Shown: piece by piece, positions 7,992 through 16,753 of the stretch
Layout: each line of letters starts with the position of its first letter
Position numbering within the stretch: the first letter of the stretch is position 1
Assembly (NCBI RefSeq): GCF_021026315.1
Contig: NZ_JAJNCX010000002.1
Coordinates: 1 to 64,000 of the forward strand
Direction of reading: 5' to 3'
DNA from: Rhizobium sp. C4
GTDB taxonomy: Bacteria > Pseudomonadota > Alphaproteobacteria > Rhizobiales > Rhizobiaceae
Length of the DNA: 64,000 nt
Notes under the pieces: generated by a model
The model's database searches: none
Told to the model about the DNA's origin: nothing
What the model saw: only the letters and a program-made list of their open reading frames with translations
Program-made: the position numbers and the translations under genes

Positions 7992-9023
7992 ATGAACTTG
8001 GAATTCACACTCTTCCTCATACGGCGCATCTTGTGGTCGCTTCTGGTCCTGTTCGGACTGTCGATCGTGATTTTCGTCATTGCCCGCGCCATGCCCGGCG
8101 ACCCGGCGCGTCTGGCGCTCGGCCCCCGCGCCAGCGCCGAACAGGTGACGCAATTGCGGGAAGAGCTCGGTCTGAACAAGCCGCTGGTCCAGCAGTATGT
8201 GCTCTATATGGAAGGGCTGGCGGAGGGTGATCTCGGCAAGTCGCTGCTGACGCGCCGGCCGGTGAACGACGATATCCGCGAGACCTTCCCGGCGACCTTC
8301 GAACTGGTGCTTTCGACCATTACCATCGCTTTCTTTCTCGGCGTGCCGCTGGGCGTGCTGGCCTCGCGCTTCAAGGATCGCTGGCCGGATAATGCCGTGC
8401 GCTTCGTGTCGATCCTCGCCGCTGTGACCCCGAGTTTCTTCCTGGCGCTGCTCCTGCAGATCCTGGCCGGCTATGTGCTCCACATCCTGCCGACGACGGG
8501 CCGTCTGCCGCATAATATCGGCTTTGTGGCCGACATGACCGGTCTTGTGACCGTCGATGCGCTGCTGCGTGGCAGGTTCGATGTGTTTCTGGAAGCCTGG
8601 CGTTATCTTCTTCTTCCGTCCATCGCGCTGATGGCGGCCACGATGGGGCAGATCGCCCGCATCACGCGCTCCTCGATGATCGATGTGTCCAGCCAGGACT
8701 ATATCGAGGCAAGCCGCGCCTTCGGCGTGCCGGAGCCGGTGCGCCTGTTCAAATACATGCTGCGCCCGAGCTTCGTACCGCCGCTCACCATCATGGGGCT
8801 CGAATTCGCCTCGCTGATCGGCAATGCCTTCGTGGTCGAGCTTGTCTTCGCCTGGCCCGGCATGGCCGCCTATGGTGTGCGCACCATCCTCCAGAAGGAT
8901 CTGAACGCGGTAATGGGCGTGGTCATCGTTTCGGGCGTCTTCTTCGTCGTGGTCAATCTCGTCATCGATGCTCTGGTCGGCTTCGTCGACCCGCGCGTTC
9001 GCATCCGTGGGAGGCGCGCATGA
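7992..9023 (+). CDS. ABC permease, DppB type (system 1)
   Basis: This 343-residue inner-membrane protein has a typical DppB/OppB N-terminus (FLIRRILWSLLVLFGLSIVIF, then RAMPGDPARL) and about six membrane segments. The ABC-permease coupling segment is recognisable around residues 235-260 (IEASRAFGVPEPVRLFKYML, an EAA-type loop). It should pair with the next gene product to form the channel. Its stop overlaps the next start by four bases. Its product differs clearly from the system 2 counterpart at 23507. Confidence 0.92.
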   Translation: MNLEFTLFLIRRILWSLLVLFGLSIVIFVIARAMPGDPARLALGPRASAEQVTQLREELGLNKPLVQQYVLYMEGLAEGDLGKSLLTRRPVNDDIRETFPATFELVLSTITIAFFLGVPLGVLASRFKDRWPDNAVRFVSILAAVTPSFFLALLLQILAGYVLHILPTTGRLPHNIGFVADMTGLVTVDALLRGRFDVFLEAWRYLLLPSIALMAATMGQIARITRSSMIDVSSQDYIEASRAFGVPEPVRLFKYMLRPSFVPPLTIMGLEFASLIGNAFVVELVFAWPGMAAYGVRTILQKDLNAVMGVVIVSGVFFVVVNLVIDALVGFVDPRVRIRGRRA

Positions 9024-9910
9024 GCGATGTGGTGAACCCAAAGGCTGCCGAGCTTCCTCGCCTGTCGAACGCTTACCAGAACTGGTATCGCTTCAGCCGC
9101 AATCCGACGGCCGTCATAGGTGCTGTGATCGTCGTGCTGGCCATTCTTGCGGCGATCTTCGCGCCTTATATCACGCCCTATCCGCAGCATGCCGGCGCGG
9201 TAGTCAATTTCCGCTTCCGCCACCTGCCGCCGTCCGGCACGTTCTGGTTCGGCACGGACGATGTCGGGCGCGACATCTTCACCCGCGTCATCTTCGGGCT
9301 GCGTGTCTCGCTTACACTCGCGCTTGTGGTTCTGGGAACGGCCGTTCCCTTCGGCACGATCATGGGTCTCATCGCCGGCTATTTCGACGGCTGGACCGAG
9401 ACGATCATCATGCGCCTGACGGATGTGGCGCTGGCCATTCCGCCGCTCGTCATGGCGCTTGCGGTTGCAGCAGTGCTGTCGCCCGATCTCACGCATTCGA
9501 TGCTGGCGATTGCCGCGCTCTGGTGGACCTGGCACACGCGGCTTGTCTATTCGATGACGCGACAGATCCGGAGCCAGGAATTCATCGAGGCGGCGGAAAC
9601 GCTGGGCGCATCGAAATTCCACATTCTGTTCCGGGAAATCCTGCCGAACTGCATTTCGGCGATCGCGGTCAAGACGTCGCTGGACTGCGGTTTCGTCATT
9701 CTCGTCGGCGCGTCGCTCTCCTTCCTCGGTCTCGGCATCCAGCCGCCAACGCCCGACCTCGGCACGATGGTGGCCGCCGGCTCGGCCTTCCTGCCGGAAC
9801 ATTGGTGGGAATCGATGATGCCGGGCTTTGCCATTCTGGTGCTGGCGCTCGGCTTCAATCTTCTCGGCGATGGTCTGCGCGACCTTTACGATGTGCAGGA
9901 GGTCAAATGA
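9020..9910 (+). CDS. ABC permease, DppC type (system 1)
   Basis: This 296-residue membrane protein has a DppC/OppC-like N-terminus, then the motif GTDDVGRDIFTRVIFGLRVSL, and ends with SLSFLGLGIQPPTPDLGTM, both hallmarks of this subfamily. The EAA loop lies near IEAAETLGASKFHILFREIL. It overlaps both neighbouring genes by four bases (ATGA), so translation of the transporter subunits is coupled. Confidence 0.93.
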   Translation: MSDVVNPKAAELPRLSNAYQNWYRFSRNPTAVIGAVIVVLAILAAIFAPYITPYPQHAGAVVNFRFRHLPPSGTFWFGTDDVGRDIFTRVIFGLRVSLTLALVVLGTAVPFGTIMGLIAGYFDGWTETIIMRLTDVALAIPPLVMALAVAAVLSPDLTHSMLAIAALWWTWHTRLVYSMTRQIRSQEFIEAAETLGASKFHILFREILPNCISAIAVKTSLDCGFVILVGASLSFLGLGIQPPTPDLGTMVAAGSAFLPEHWWESMMPGFAILVLALGFNLLGDGLRDLYDVQEVK

Positions 9911-10752
9911 GCGAGAGCCTTCTGTCCATTCGCGGGCTGAACGTGCAGTTTTCAGCCTATGGTCGCAGCCAGCAGGTGTTGCATGACGTCTCGCTGGATG
10001 TGCCGGCCCATTCGCAGGTCGCCCTTGTCGGCGAGAGCGGTTCCGGCAAGACCGTCACCATGAAGGCGATCATGGGTCTGCTGCGCGATCCGCCGGCCCG
10101 CATTCTGTCCGGCGAAATCCGCTACGAGGGGCGTGATCTTCTCAAGCTGCCACCGCGCGAGCGCAAGAAGCTCAACGGGACAGAAATGTCGATGGTGTTC
10201 CAGGACCCGATGAGTTCGCTCAACCCGGTCTTCACCATTGCCGACCAGCTCGGCACGATCCTCAAATATGCCGATCGCCGTCTCGGCCGGTCGCGCTCCG
10301 GGCGCGAGCGCATGGCCCGTGTGCTTGAGGTTCTGGCGCAGGTGCGGATGCGCGATCCCGAGCGGGTGGCAGCCTCTTATCCAGTGATGCTTTCCGGCGG
10401 CATGCGCCAACGCGTCTTGATCGCCATGGCGCTGCTCAGCGAACCGAAACTGCTGATCGCCGACGAGCCCGGCACGGCGCTCGACGTAACCACGCAGGCG
10501 CAAATCCTGAAGCTCTTGAAAGACCTCGTCGCTGATCGCGGTCTGGCGCTGCTGATGATCACGCATAATCTCGGCGTCGTGCGGGAAACGTCAGACTATG
10601 TCTATGTGATGAACAAGGGCGTGGTGGTCGAACATGCACCGGCGGCTGAACTCTTCTCCGCGCCGCGCGAGGACTACACGAGATCGCTCATCGCTGCCGT
10701 GCCGCGCCTCACCGGCGGCATGCGCTTCGGCTCGGCGGGGGCGCGCGTATGA
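9907..10752 (+). CDS. ABC ATPase, DppD type (system 1)
   Basis: It encodes a 281-residue nucleotide-binding subunit. Walker A is GESGSGKT at residues 42-49, the ABC signature is LSGGMRQR, and Walker B is LLIADEP, followed by a TALDVTTQAQ D-loop and a conserved ITHN switch histidine. The FQDPMSSLNPVF Q-loop region is typical of peptide-importer ATPases. The ATG overlaps the stop of the permease gene. A much longer in-frame opening extends upstream, but it is only the shadow of the permease gene. Confidence 0.93.
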   Translation: MSESLLSIRGLNVQFSAYGRSQQVLHDVSLDVPAHSQVALVGESGSGKTVTMKAIMGLLRDPPARILSGEIRYEGRDLLKLPPRERKKLNGTEMSMVFQDPMSSLNPVFTIADQLGTILKYADRRLGRSRSGRERMARVLEVLAQVRMRDPERVAASYPVMLSGGMRQRVLIAMALLSEPKLLIADEPGTALDVTTQAQILKLLKDLVADRGLALLMITHNLGVVRETSDYVYVMNKGVVVEHAPAAELFSAPREDYTRSLIAAVPRLTGGMRFGSAGARV

Positions 10753-11639
10753 CAGTTCCCGTTCTCGAAATCATCGGCCTCAACAAAGGCTTCCCGGTGA
10801 AAAACGGCTTTGGCCGTACCGTCGATGAAGTCCGCGCCGTGGATGACGTCTCCTTTTCCATCGCCAAGGGTGAGGTCTACGGCCTTGCCGGCGAAAGCGG
10901 CTCGGGCAAATCCACCATTGCCCGCATGATCATGGGGCTGGAGCGGCCGACCTCCGGCGACATCCTGATCGAGGGGCGCAATCTCGGCGGCGGCATGGCG
11001 GCGGCAGAAAAGCGCAAGCTCGTGCAGATGGTGTTCCAGAATCCGGGCTCGTCGCTCAACCCGCGCCGCACGATCGGCCAGTCGCTGCGCGTCCCGCTTG
11101 AGGCCATGGGCCTTGCCGGGCGGAAGATCGATGCGCGCATCGGCGAGCTTCTCGACATGGTGCAATTGCCGGCCAATTTTGCCGAGCGCTTCCCGCACGA
11201 ACTGTCCGGCGGGCAGAAGCAGCGCGTGGCGATTGCCCGCGCCATCGCGGTTCAGCCGCGCCTTCTGGTGCTCGATGAACCGACCTCGGCGCTCGATGTT
11301 TCGGTTCAGGCCAAGGTGATCGATCTGCTGGTCGATCTCGGGCGCGAGCTGGAACTCTCCTATCTCTTCATCTCCCACGACCTGTCGCTGATGCGCAATT
11401 TCGCCGACCGGATCGGCGTGCTCTATCGCGGACGGATCGTTGAGACGGGTCGTTCGGACGCAGTCTTCGAGAACCCGGCGCATGACTATACGCGCCTTCT
11501 CATCGCTTCCGTTCCCGTGGTGACGGCGGAGGAGGAGGCCGTCCGCCCGAAAATTCCGCTGATCGATGGAGAAATCCCGACAGCCGAGGCGCTGCTTGCA
11601 CTGCGCGAGCAGGAACGCCGCAACCCAACATCTGAGTGA
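10749..11639 (+). CDS. ABC ATPase, DppF type (system 1)
   Basis: This 296-residue protein is the second ATPase of the importer. Landmarks are Walker A GESGSGKS near residue 53, Q-loop VFQNPGSSLNPRRTIG, signature LSGGQKQRVAIARA, Walker B LLVLDEPTSALD, and H-loop FISHDLS. It overlaps the previous gene by four bases and is followed after 11 bases by HyuA. The C-terminal tail after residue 255 (to TSE at the end) includes the oligopeptide-transporter ATPase extension. Confidence 0.93.
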   Translation: MTVPVLEIIGLNKGFPVKNGFGRTVDEVRAVDDVSFSIAKGEVYGLAGESGSGKSTIARMIMGLERPTSGDILIEGRNLGGGMAAAEKRKLVQMVFQNPGSSLNPRRTIGQSLRVPLEAMGLAGRKIDARIGELLDMVQLPANFAERFPHELSGGQKQRVAIARAIAVQPRLLVLDEPTSALDVSVQAKVIDLLVDLGRELELSYLFISHDLSLMRNFADRIGVLYRGRIVETGRSDAVFENPAHDYTRLLIASVPVVTAEEEAVRPKIPLIDGEIPTAEALLALREQERRNPTSE

Positions 11640-11650
11640 GGACTGACATC

Positions 11651-13198
11651 ATGTTGAGAATTGGAATCGACGTCGGCGGCACGAATACCGATGCCGTGGT
11701 CATGGAGGGGACAAAGGTCATTGCCGGCGTGAAATCGGCCACGACCGACGATGTGATGAGCGGCGTCGTCAATGCGCTGCGCGATGTGCTGGCCGCATCT
11801 GGGATCGCAGCCTCGGCGATCGACTTCGTGATGATTGGCACCACGCATTTCACCAATGCCGTCGTCCAGCGCCGCAATCTGGCCCAGACGGCTGCCGTCC
11901 GCCTCGGCCTGCCGGCTACCGCCTCGCTGCCGCCCATGGTCGACTGGCCGGAAGACCTGAAGCAGGCGATCGGCAACCATGCCTATCTCGCGCATGGCGG
12001 CAACGAATTCGACGGCCGGGTGATCTCACCGCTGGACGAGGAAGAGCTGAAGTCCATTGCCGCCGATATCAAGGCCAAGGGCATCCGTTCGGTTGCGATT
12101 ACCTCCGTCTTTTCCCCTGTCAGCAGCGATTTCGAGAAGAAGGCTGGCGAAATTCTCGCCGCCGAAATTCCGGGCGTGCATGTCACGCTTTCCAGCGATA
12201 TCGGCCGTATCGGGCTTCTGGAGCGCGAAAACGCTGCCATCATGAATGCCTGCCTGCGCGATCTCTCCGCGCATGTCATGAACGCCTTCCGCAATGCGAT
12301 TTCGGAAGCCGGCATCAAGGGTAAGTTCTTCCTGACGCAGAATGACGGCACGCTGATGGATGCCGCCTTTGCCGAGAAATTCCCGGTCCTGACCTTTGCG
12401 TCGGGGCCCACCAATTCCATGCGCGGCGCGGCCTTCCTCTCCGGCGTCAAGGATGCCATCGTGGTCGATATCGGCGGCACGACCTCGGATGTCGGCTCGC
12501 TGCAGAAGGGCTTTCCGCGTCAGGCGACCGTGGCGGTCGAAGTGGGCGGCGTGCGCACCAATTTCCGCATGCCCGACGTGTTCTCGATCGGTCTCGGCGG
12601 CGGCTCGCTGGTGGTGGACGGTGTCGATGGCGTCAAGGTCGGCCCTGTCTCCGTCGGCTATCGCATCAAGTCGGAGGCGCTGATCTTCGGTGGCTCGACC
12701 CTGACGACGACGGATACGGCGGTCGCGCGCGGTCTGGCTGAACTCGGCGACAAGTCCAAGGTTGCCGGCCTTTCGCCCGATCTTCTGGCGCGGACCGGCG
12801 CGAAGATCATCGCCATGCTGGAGGATTGCGTCGAGCGCTCGCGACTTTCGCCCGAACCACTGCCCGTGATCGTGGTTGGCGGTGGCTCCATCCTCGTTGA
12901 TGGTGACATTGCCGGGCTCGAAGTCATCAAGCCCAATCACTATGGCGTCGCCAATGCCGTGGGGGCCGCCATTGCCCAGGTCTCGGGCGAGATCGATCGC
13001 GTCTATGCGCTGGCCGAAATCGGTCGCGAGAATGCACTGGAAGATGCCAAGGCGCGCGCCATCGACGCCGCAGTGCAAGCCGGTGCGGCGCGGGAGACAA
13101 TCGAGATCGTTGATGTCGAGGACGTGCCGCTTGCCTATCTGCCTGGCAATGCAACGCGCGTGCGCGTCAAGGCTGTTGGTGAACTCCATGCGCAGTGA
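11651..13198 (+). CDS. Hydantoinase/oxoprolinase HyuA-like protein, short form
   Basis: This 515-residue protein belongs to the HyuA/N-methylhydantoinase A family, which uses an ASKHA (actin-like) ATPase fold. The N-terminal phosphate loop is GIDVGGTNTDAV at residues 5-16; a second one is VVDIGGTTSDVG; an adenosine-type glycine motif VVGGGSILVDG lies late. ATG at 11651 is preferred over a GTG at 11636 because GAGGAC precedes it. It is shorter than the roughly 690-residue HyuA of system 2, lacking the long C-terminal domain. It overlaps DUF917 copy 1 by 11 bases and has no HyuB partner in this operon. ATP-dependent opening or activation of a cyclic amide is the family expectation; the substrate is unknown. 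Confidence 0.85.
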   Translation: MLRIGIDVGGTNTDAVVMEGTKVIAGVKSATTDDVMSGVVNALRDVLAASGIAASAIDFVMIGTTHFTNAVVQRRNLAQTAAVRLGLPATASLPPMVDWPEDLKQAIGNHAYLAHGGNEFDGRVISPLDEEELKSIAADIKAKGIRSVAITSVFSPVSSDFEKKAGEILAAEIPGVHVTLSSDIGRIGLLERENAAIMNACLRDLSAHVMNAFRNAISEAGIKGKFFLTQNDGTLMDAAFAEKFPVLTFASGPTNSMRGAAFLSGVKDAIVVDIGGTTSDVGSLQKGFPRQATVAVEVGGVRTNFRMPDVFSIGLGGGSLVVDGVDGVKVGPVSVGYRIKSEALIFGGSTLTTTDTAVARGLAELGDKSKVAGLSPDLLARTGAKIIAMLEDCVERSRLSPEPLPVIVVGGGSILVDGDIAGLEVIKPNHYGVANAVGAAIAQVSGEIDRVYALAEIGRENALEDAKARAIDAAVQAGAARETIEIVDVEDVPLAYLPGNATRVRVKAVGELHAQ

Positions 13199-14279
13199 TG
13201 GTTATCTGATCGGCGAGGCGGATCTTGTGCCGCTGTCGCTCGGCGCAGCGCTGCTCGGGACGGGTGGCGGTGGCAATCCCTATATCGGCATGCTGCGCGC
13301 CCGCGAACTCGTGCGCAAGGGCGCCGAAATCCGCGTCATCCCGCTGGAAGCGCTTAAAGATGACGAATGGGTGTCGGAAGTCGGCGGCATCGGTGCGCCG
13401 GTCGTCGGCGTCGAGAAGGTCGAGGAGGGCGGCGAATGCCTGCGGGCCATGCGCGCTGTCGAAGAGGCGTCCGGCAAGCGATTTTCGGCTGTCATCTCTG
13501 CCGAAATCGGCGGGTCAAATGCCATGGAGCCGCTGATTGCGGCAGCCTTGGCCGGCATTCCCGCCGTCGATGGTGACGGCATGGGCCGCGCCTTCCCGGA
13601 AGTGCAGATGACGACCTATATGATCTATGGCGCGGATGTCTCGCCGGCGGCGATTGCCGACGAAAAGGGCAATGTCGTCGTCTTCCGCAATATCATCGAC
13701 ATGTACTGGCTGGAACGCTTCGCCCGCGACGTCGCGGTCGGCATGGGGGCGGGGGCAGGCCTTGCGGTCGCGCCCATGCGTGGTGACTTCGTGCGCCGCA
13801 CAGCGGTTCCCGGAACGGTGACACAGGCGCTGTCGATCGGACGAACGATCCTGGAGGCCCGTGCAAAACGCCGCAACGTGGTGGATGAGGTTTGCGCCTC
13901 GACCGGCGCGCGCCTCTGCTTCACCGGCAAGATCACCGATATCGAGCGGCGACTGGAAGGCGGCTTTGCGCGCGGCAGCGCCAAACTCGTCGGTTCAGGC
14001 GCATGGAACGGATCGGAGGCGCGGATCGCCATCCAGAACGAAAATCTCGTGCTCTGGGTCGATGGCGAGCCAGTCGTGATGGTGCCGGACCTGATCATCA
14101 ATCTCGAACTGGATACCGGCGAGCCGCTGACCACGGAAGTGTTGCGCTACGGCCAGCGCGTCGCCGTCATTGCTCTGCCGGTTCATGACCTCTTGAAGAC
14201 CCCGCAGGCGCTGAAGGTCGTTGGACCGGCCGCCTTCGGTTATCCCGAACTGACATTCAAGCCGCTCGAAGCGCGCTGA
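13188..14279 (+). CDS. DUF917 / S-methyl-thiohydantoin desulfurase family protein, copy 1
   Basis: This 363-residue protein carries the DUF917 signature: an early glycine-rich turn (LLGTGGGGNPYIG), then SAEIGGSNAMEPL, the strongly conserved VDGDGMGRAFPEVQM, and a late GGFARGSAKLVG. The family name refers to desulfurisation of S-methyl thiohydantoin, and members commonly sit beside or are fused to HyuA proteins. The ATG at 13188 lies inside the end of HyuA; a longer upstream opening is a shadow. The two tandem copies in this operon are clearly diverged paralogues, which suggests a heteromer or two steps. The function here is not proven. Confidence 0.85.
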   Translation: MRSDGYLIGEADLVPLSLGAALLGTGGGGNPYIGMLRARELVRKGAEIRVIPLEALKDDEWVSEVGGIGAPVVGVEKVEEGGECLRAMRAVEEASGKRFSAVISAEIGGSNAMEPLIAAALAGIPAVDGDGMGRAFPEVQMTTYMIYGADVSPAAIADEKGNVVVFRNIIDMYWLERFARDVAVGMGAGAGLAVAPMRGDFVRRTAVPGTVTQALSIGRTILEARAKRRNVVDEVCASTGARLCFTGKITDIERRLEGGFARGSAKLVGSGAWNGSEARIAIQNENLVLWVDGEPVVMVPDLIINLELDTGEPLTTEVLRYGQRVAVIALPVHDLLKTPQALKVVGPAAFGYPELTFKPLEAR

Positions 14280-14297
14280 GCCATTTTTGTTGTCGCG

Positions 14298-14317
14298 CCG
14301 GTTGAGTGAAAAACCGG
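14298..14317 (+). other. Small stem-loop between the two DUF917 genes
   Basis: CCGGTT at 14298-14303 pairs with AACCGG at 14312-14317 in the 80-base gap, upstream of the CGGAGGA ribosome-binding site of the second copy. It is short, with no T-run, and may be an mRNA-processing or stability element. Confidence 0.3.
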
Positions 14318-14359
14318 ACTCCACTTTTTCGCCCGGCGCTGTTGCGCGGAGGACAGACC

Positions 14360-15448
14360 ATGAAGACACTCAAGACGATCTATGCCGAAGACCTCGAAGA
14401 CATTGCCATCGGCGGCGCCATCCTCGGCACGGGTGGCGGTGGCGACCCCTATGTCGGCAAGCTGATGGCGCAGCAGGCGATCCTCAAGCATGGGCCGGTT
14501 CATCTGATTTCGGTCGAGGAGCTGGCGGACGATGCACTCGTCGTACCCGTCTGCATGATGGGCGCGCCGACCGTCATGACGGAAAAGCTGCCGCAGGGCG
14601 ACGAGCTGATCAATGCCTTCCGGCAGCTCGAACAGCTGCTCGGCCGCAAGATCGATGCCGTTCTGTGCGGCGAAGCTGGTGGGGTGAACTCGACCACGCC
14701 CTTTGTGGTTGCCGCCGCCACCGGCCTGCCGCTGATTGACGGCGATGGCATGGGCCGCGCCTATCCGGAACTGCAGATGGTGACCTTCACCATGCACGGT
14801 GTTTCGGCCACACCGATGGTGCTGTGCGACGACAAGGGCAATTCGCTCGTTCTGGAAACGGTCAGCAACCAATGGACCGAACGGCTGGCACGTGCCGCCA
14901 CGGTGGAAATGGGCGGCTCCGCGCTGCTGGCTTTCTATCCGATGAGCGGCGAGGTCGCCAAGAAGGCCGTTGTGCGCGGAACACTGTCGCTCTGCGCCAA
15001 GCTTGGGCTGACACTGCGTGAGGCCCGCGCCAATCATGGCAATCCGGTCGATGCGGTTGCCGAGACGCTGAAGGCGGTGACGCTGTTTCATGGTCGCGTT
15101 ACCGACGTTGACCGCCGCACAGTCGGCGGCTTCGCGCGGGGCACGGCAACCTTTACGGGAGTGGAAGAGTTCAAGGGGCACAGCTTCAAGCTGGACTTCC
15201 AGAACGAATTCCTGATGGCCGCCCTCGATGGCAAGATCGTCTGTACGACACCGGATCTGATCACGCTTCTCGATGCCGAAAGCGGGACGCCCGTCACAGC
15301 AGACTCCCTGCATTATGGCCTGCGGCTGAAGGCGCTCGCCTTCCCCTGCAATCCGCAATGGCAGACTCAGGCCGGCATTGCGCTCGTCGGTCCGCGCTAT
15401 TTCGGCTACGATGCGGATTATGTTCCCTATTTCGGCGCGGTGGATTGA
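14360..15448 (+). CDS. DUF917 / S-methyl-thiohydantoin desulfurase family protein, copy 2
   Basis: This 362-residue protein is a paralogue of the preceding gene. It shares ILGTGGGGDPYVGKL, EAGGVNSTTPFV (where copy 1 has EIGGSNAMEPL), IDGDGMGRAYPELQM and GGFARGTATFTG. CGGAGGA at 14347-14353 fixes the ATG at 14360. It is the last gene of the operon; an eroded IS3 copy begins about 70 bases downstream. Copy 2 contains a CDDKGNSLVLE cysteine where copy 1 has ADEKGNVVVFR, so the active sites may not be equivalent. Confidence 0.85.
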   Translation: MKTLKTIYAEDLEDIAIGGAILGTGGGGDPYVGKLMAQQAILKHGPVHLISVEELADDALVVPVCMMGAPTVMTEKLPQGDELINAFRQLEQLLGRKIDAVLCGEAGGVNSTTPFVVAAATGLPLIDGDGMGRAYPELQMVTFTMHGVSATPMVLCDDKGNSLVLETVSNQWTERLARAATVEMGGSALLAFYPMSGEVAKKAVVRGTLSLCAKLGLTLREARANHGNPVDAVAETLKAVTLFHGRVTDVDRRTVGGFARGTATFTGVEEFKGHSFKLDFQNEFLMAALDGKIVCTTPDLITLLDAESGTPVTADSLHYGLRLKALAFPCNPQWQTQAGIALVGPRYFGYDADYVPYFGAVD

Positions 15449-15514
15449 TCACTTGCACACTCAGATCTGTAGCCGTTATCCCTTCGCTCGGCGGCATGAT
15501 CCAGCGCAAGCGCA

Positions 15515-15970
15515 ATGAGGCGGTTGTGGAGATCGTCTGGGATGCGGCTTTACACCCATGACGGAGCGGACGGCCGATCTTCCGGTCCTTCCACGCCTTG
15601 GGTCAGGAAGCGGTCATATAAGCCATAAATGGTCGGCCTGTAGATGCCGATCTTTTCGAGGGGTCAACTGACAGATGCGACTACTCTACCAGCCAGATGA
15701 TCTCAAGTTTTCCGGTGGCGGGATATCAAATTCGTCGCCGCCCCATCCCTGATCATGCTTTTTTGAACAGGCGGTTTTCCAGGGTAATGTCGGCAAGAGA
15801 TAGCCTCCTTCAGATCGCGACTTTCCCGTTGAAGTGCCTTCACCTCGTCGCTGGTTGCTGAACAGTCGGTGCCACCGGCAAGGCGCTTCTTGCCCGCTTG
15901 GAGAAATTCCTTCGACCAGCTATAAATAATGGACATCTCATAGAACTTGACGATCTGTTCGCGGCCCAGA
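15515..15970 (-). pseudogene. Degenerate IS3-family transposase (OrfA and OrfB fragments)
   Basis: Read on the - strand, the first part is an OrfA-like helix (YSWSKEFLQAGKKRLAGGT, then SDEVKALQRESRDLKEA). A shifted frame then reads LADITLENRLFKK. Next come pieces of OrfB: KLEIIWLVE followed by an in-frame TAG, then GIYRPTIYGLYDRFLTQGVE and a stop (TAA) where family members have W-N before RIPDDLHNRLIAL. Similarity stops near 15515. At least two stops and two frameshifts make it dead. Confidence 0.72.
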
Positions 15971-16132
15971 CCGTCAAATTTCCCAGAAGTTAGCCGACGT
16001 CTCATATACGTAGCATTCCAAATCACAGGGTCGTAGGTTCTTACCGGTTCAAGAGCGAAACGGAACTTCCATAAGCTGGAGAGGAGCCGCTTCCGAAGAT
16101 GCGGCTGTTTGACTACCAAACTTGCAAGCGAT

Positions 16133-16440
16133 TCAAGCCAGTACGATCTCCATGAATGCCTCGATGGCAGGCAATCCTCTGGCTTCCTTGGCCATGACGA
16201 CATAGACCCCGCATGTGGCGGGCGTGGTTCCGAAGGGCATAAGCCTGACCGTATCGTGTTGTCGGAGGGTGCCGTCGAAAATCGGTCCCACGCCGATCCC
16301 TGCGGCAATCGCCTCGCTGACGGCCTCGTTGCTGCCTGCAACGATGAACGGGGCCGGATCGAAGCCGGCCTCTCTGCAGGCGGTTTCGAAAACCTGTCGC
16401 GTCACCGAGCCGCTTTCCCGCAGGATCAACGGTTCGATCA
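16133..16440 (-). pseudogene. C-terminal fragment of a LysR-type regulator
   Basis: About 100 residues match the end of a LysR substrate-binding domain: [20 protein letters not shown], then [21 protein letters not shown] and a C-terminal [13 protein letters not shown]. The N-terminal helix-turn-helix and first half of the effector domain are missing. At the broken edge near 16440 the sequence switches to a groEL tail on the opposite strand. It cannot bind DNA as it stands. Confidence 0.7.
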
Positions 16441-16675
16441 TTGTCGGCAAGTTTCCGAAAAGAACGAGTTCTGCTTCGGTTGGAACGCCCAGACCGGCGA
16501 ATATGGAGACCTTTTCGCCCAGGGTGTGATCGACCCAGCCAAGGTCGTGCGCACCCCGCTTCAGGACGCCGCGTCTGTTGCCGGCCTTCTGGTGACGACG
16601 GAGGCGAGGATCGCTGAAAAGCCCAAGAAGGATGCCGCCCCGGCCATGTCCGCCAGCGCCGCCATGGACTTCTAA
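16440..16675 (+). pseudogene. C-terminal fragment of groEL
   Basis: The + strand encodes the end of chaperonin Gro[22 protein letters not shown], then [21 protein letters not shown] and [17 protein letters not shown], ending AMDF plus stop, where intact proteins have a GGM-rich tail. A one-base loss near 16450 separates an upstream GSIIVGK from the rest. Only about 75 of roughly 545 residues remain. The companion groES and the groEL body are absent. Confidence 0.82.
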
Positions 16676-16689
16676 GGCGATCGAAATGG

Positions 16690-16715
16690 GCTTGCCCCAC
16701 TCTCAAGGGGCAGGC
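16690..16715. terminator. Stem-loop between the groEL relic and the HyuB gene
   Basis: A nine-pair stem with one G-T pair (GCTTGCCCC at 16690-16698 with GGGGCAGGC at 16707-16715) and an eight-base loop. It lies 39 bases beyond the end of HyuB on the - strand and 15 bases beyond the groEL tail on the + strand, so it may be the original groEL terminator now serving the HyuB operon. There is no strong T-run on either side. Confidence 0.5.
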
Positions 16716-16753
16716 CTCCCGTCATCTGCCTGAAAGTGCCATGTTTGTCCCCG

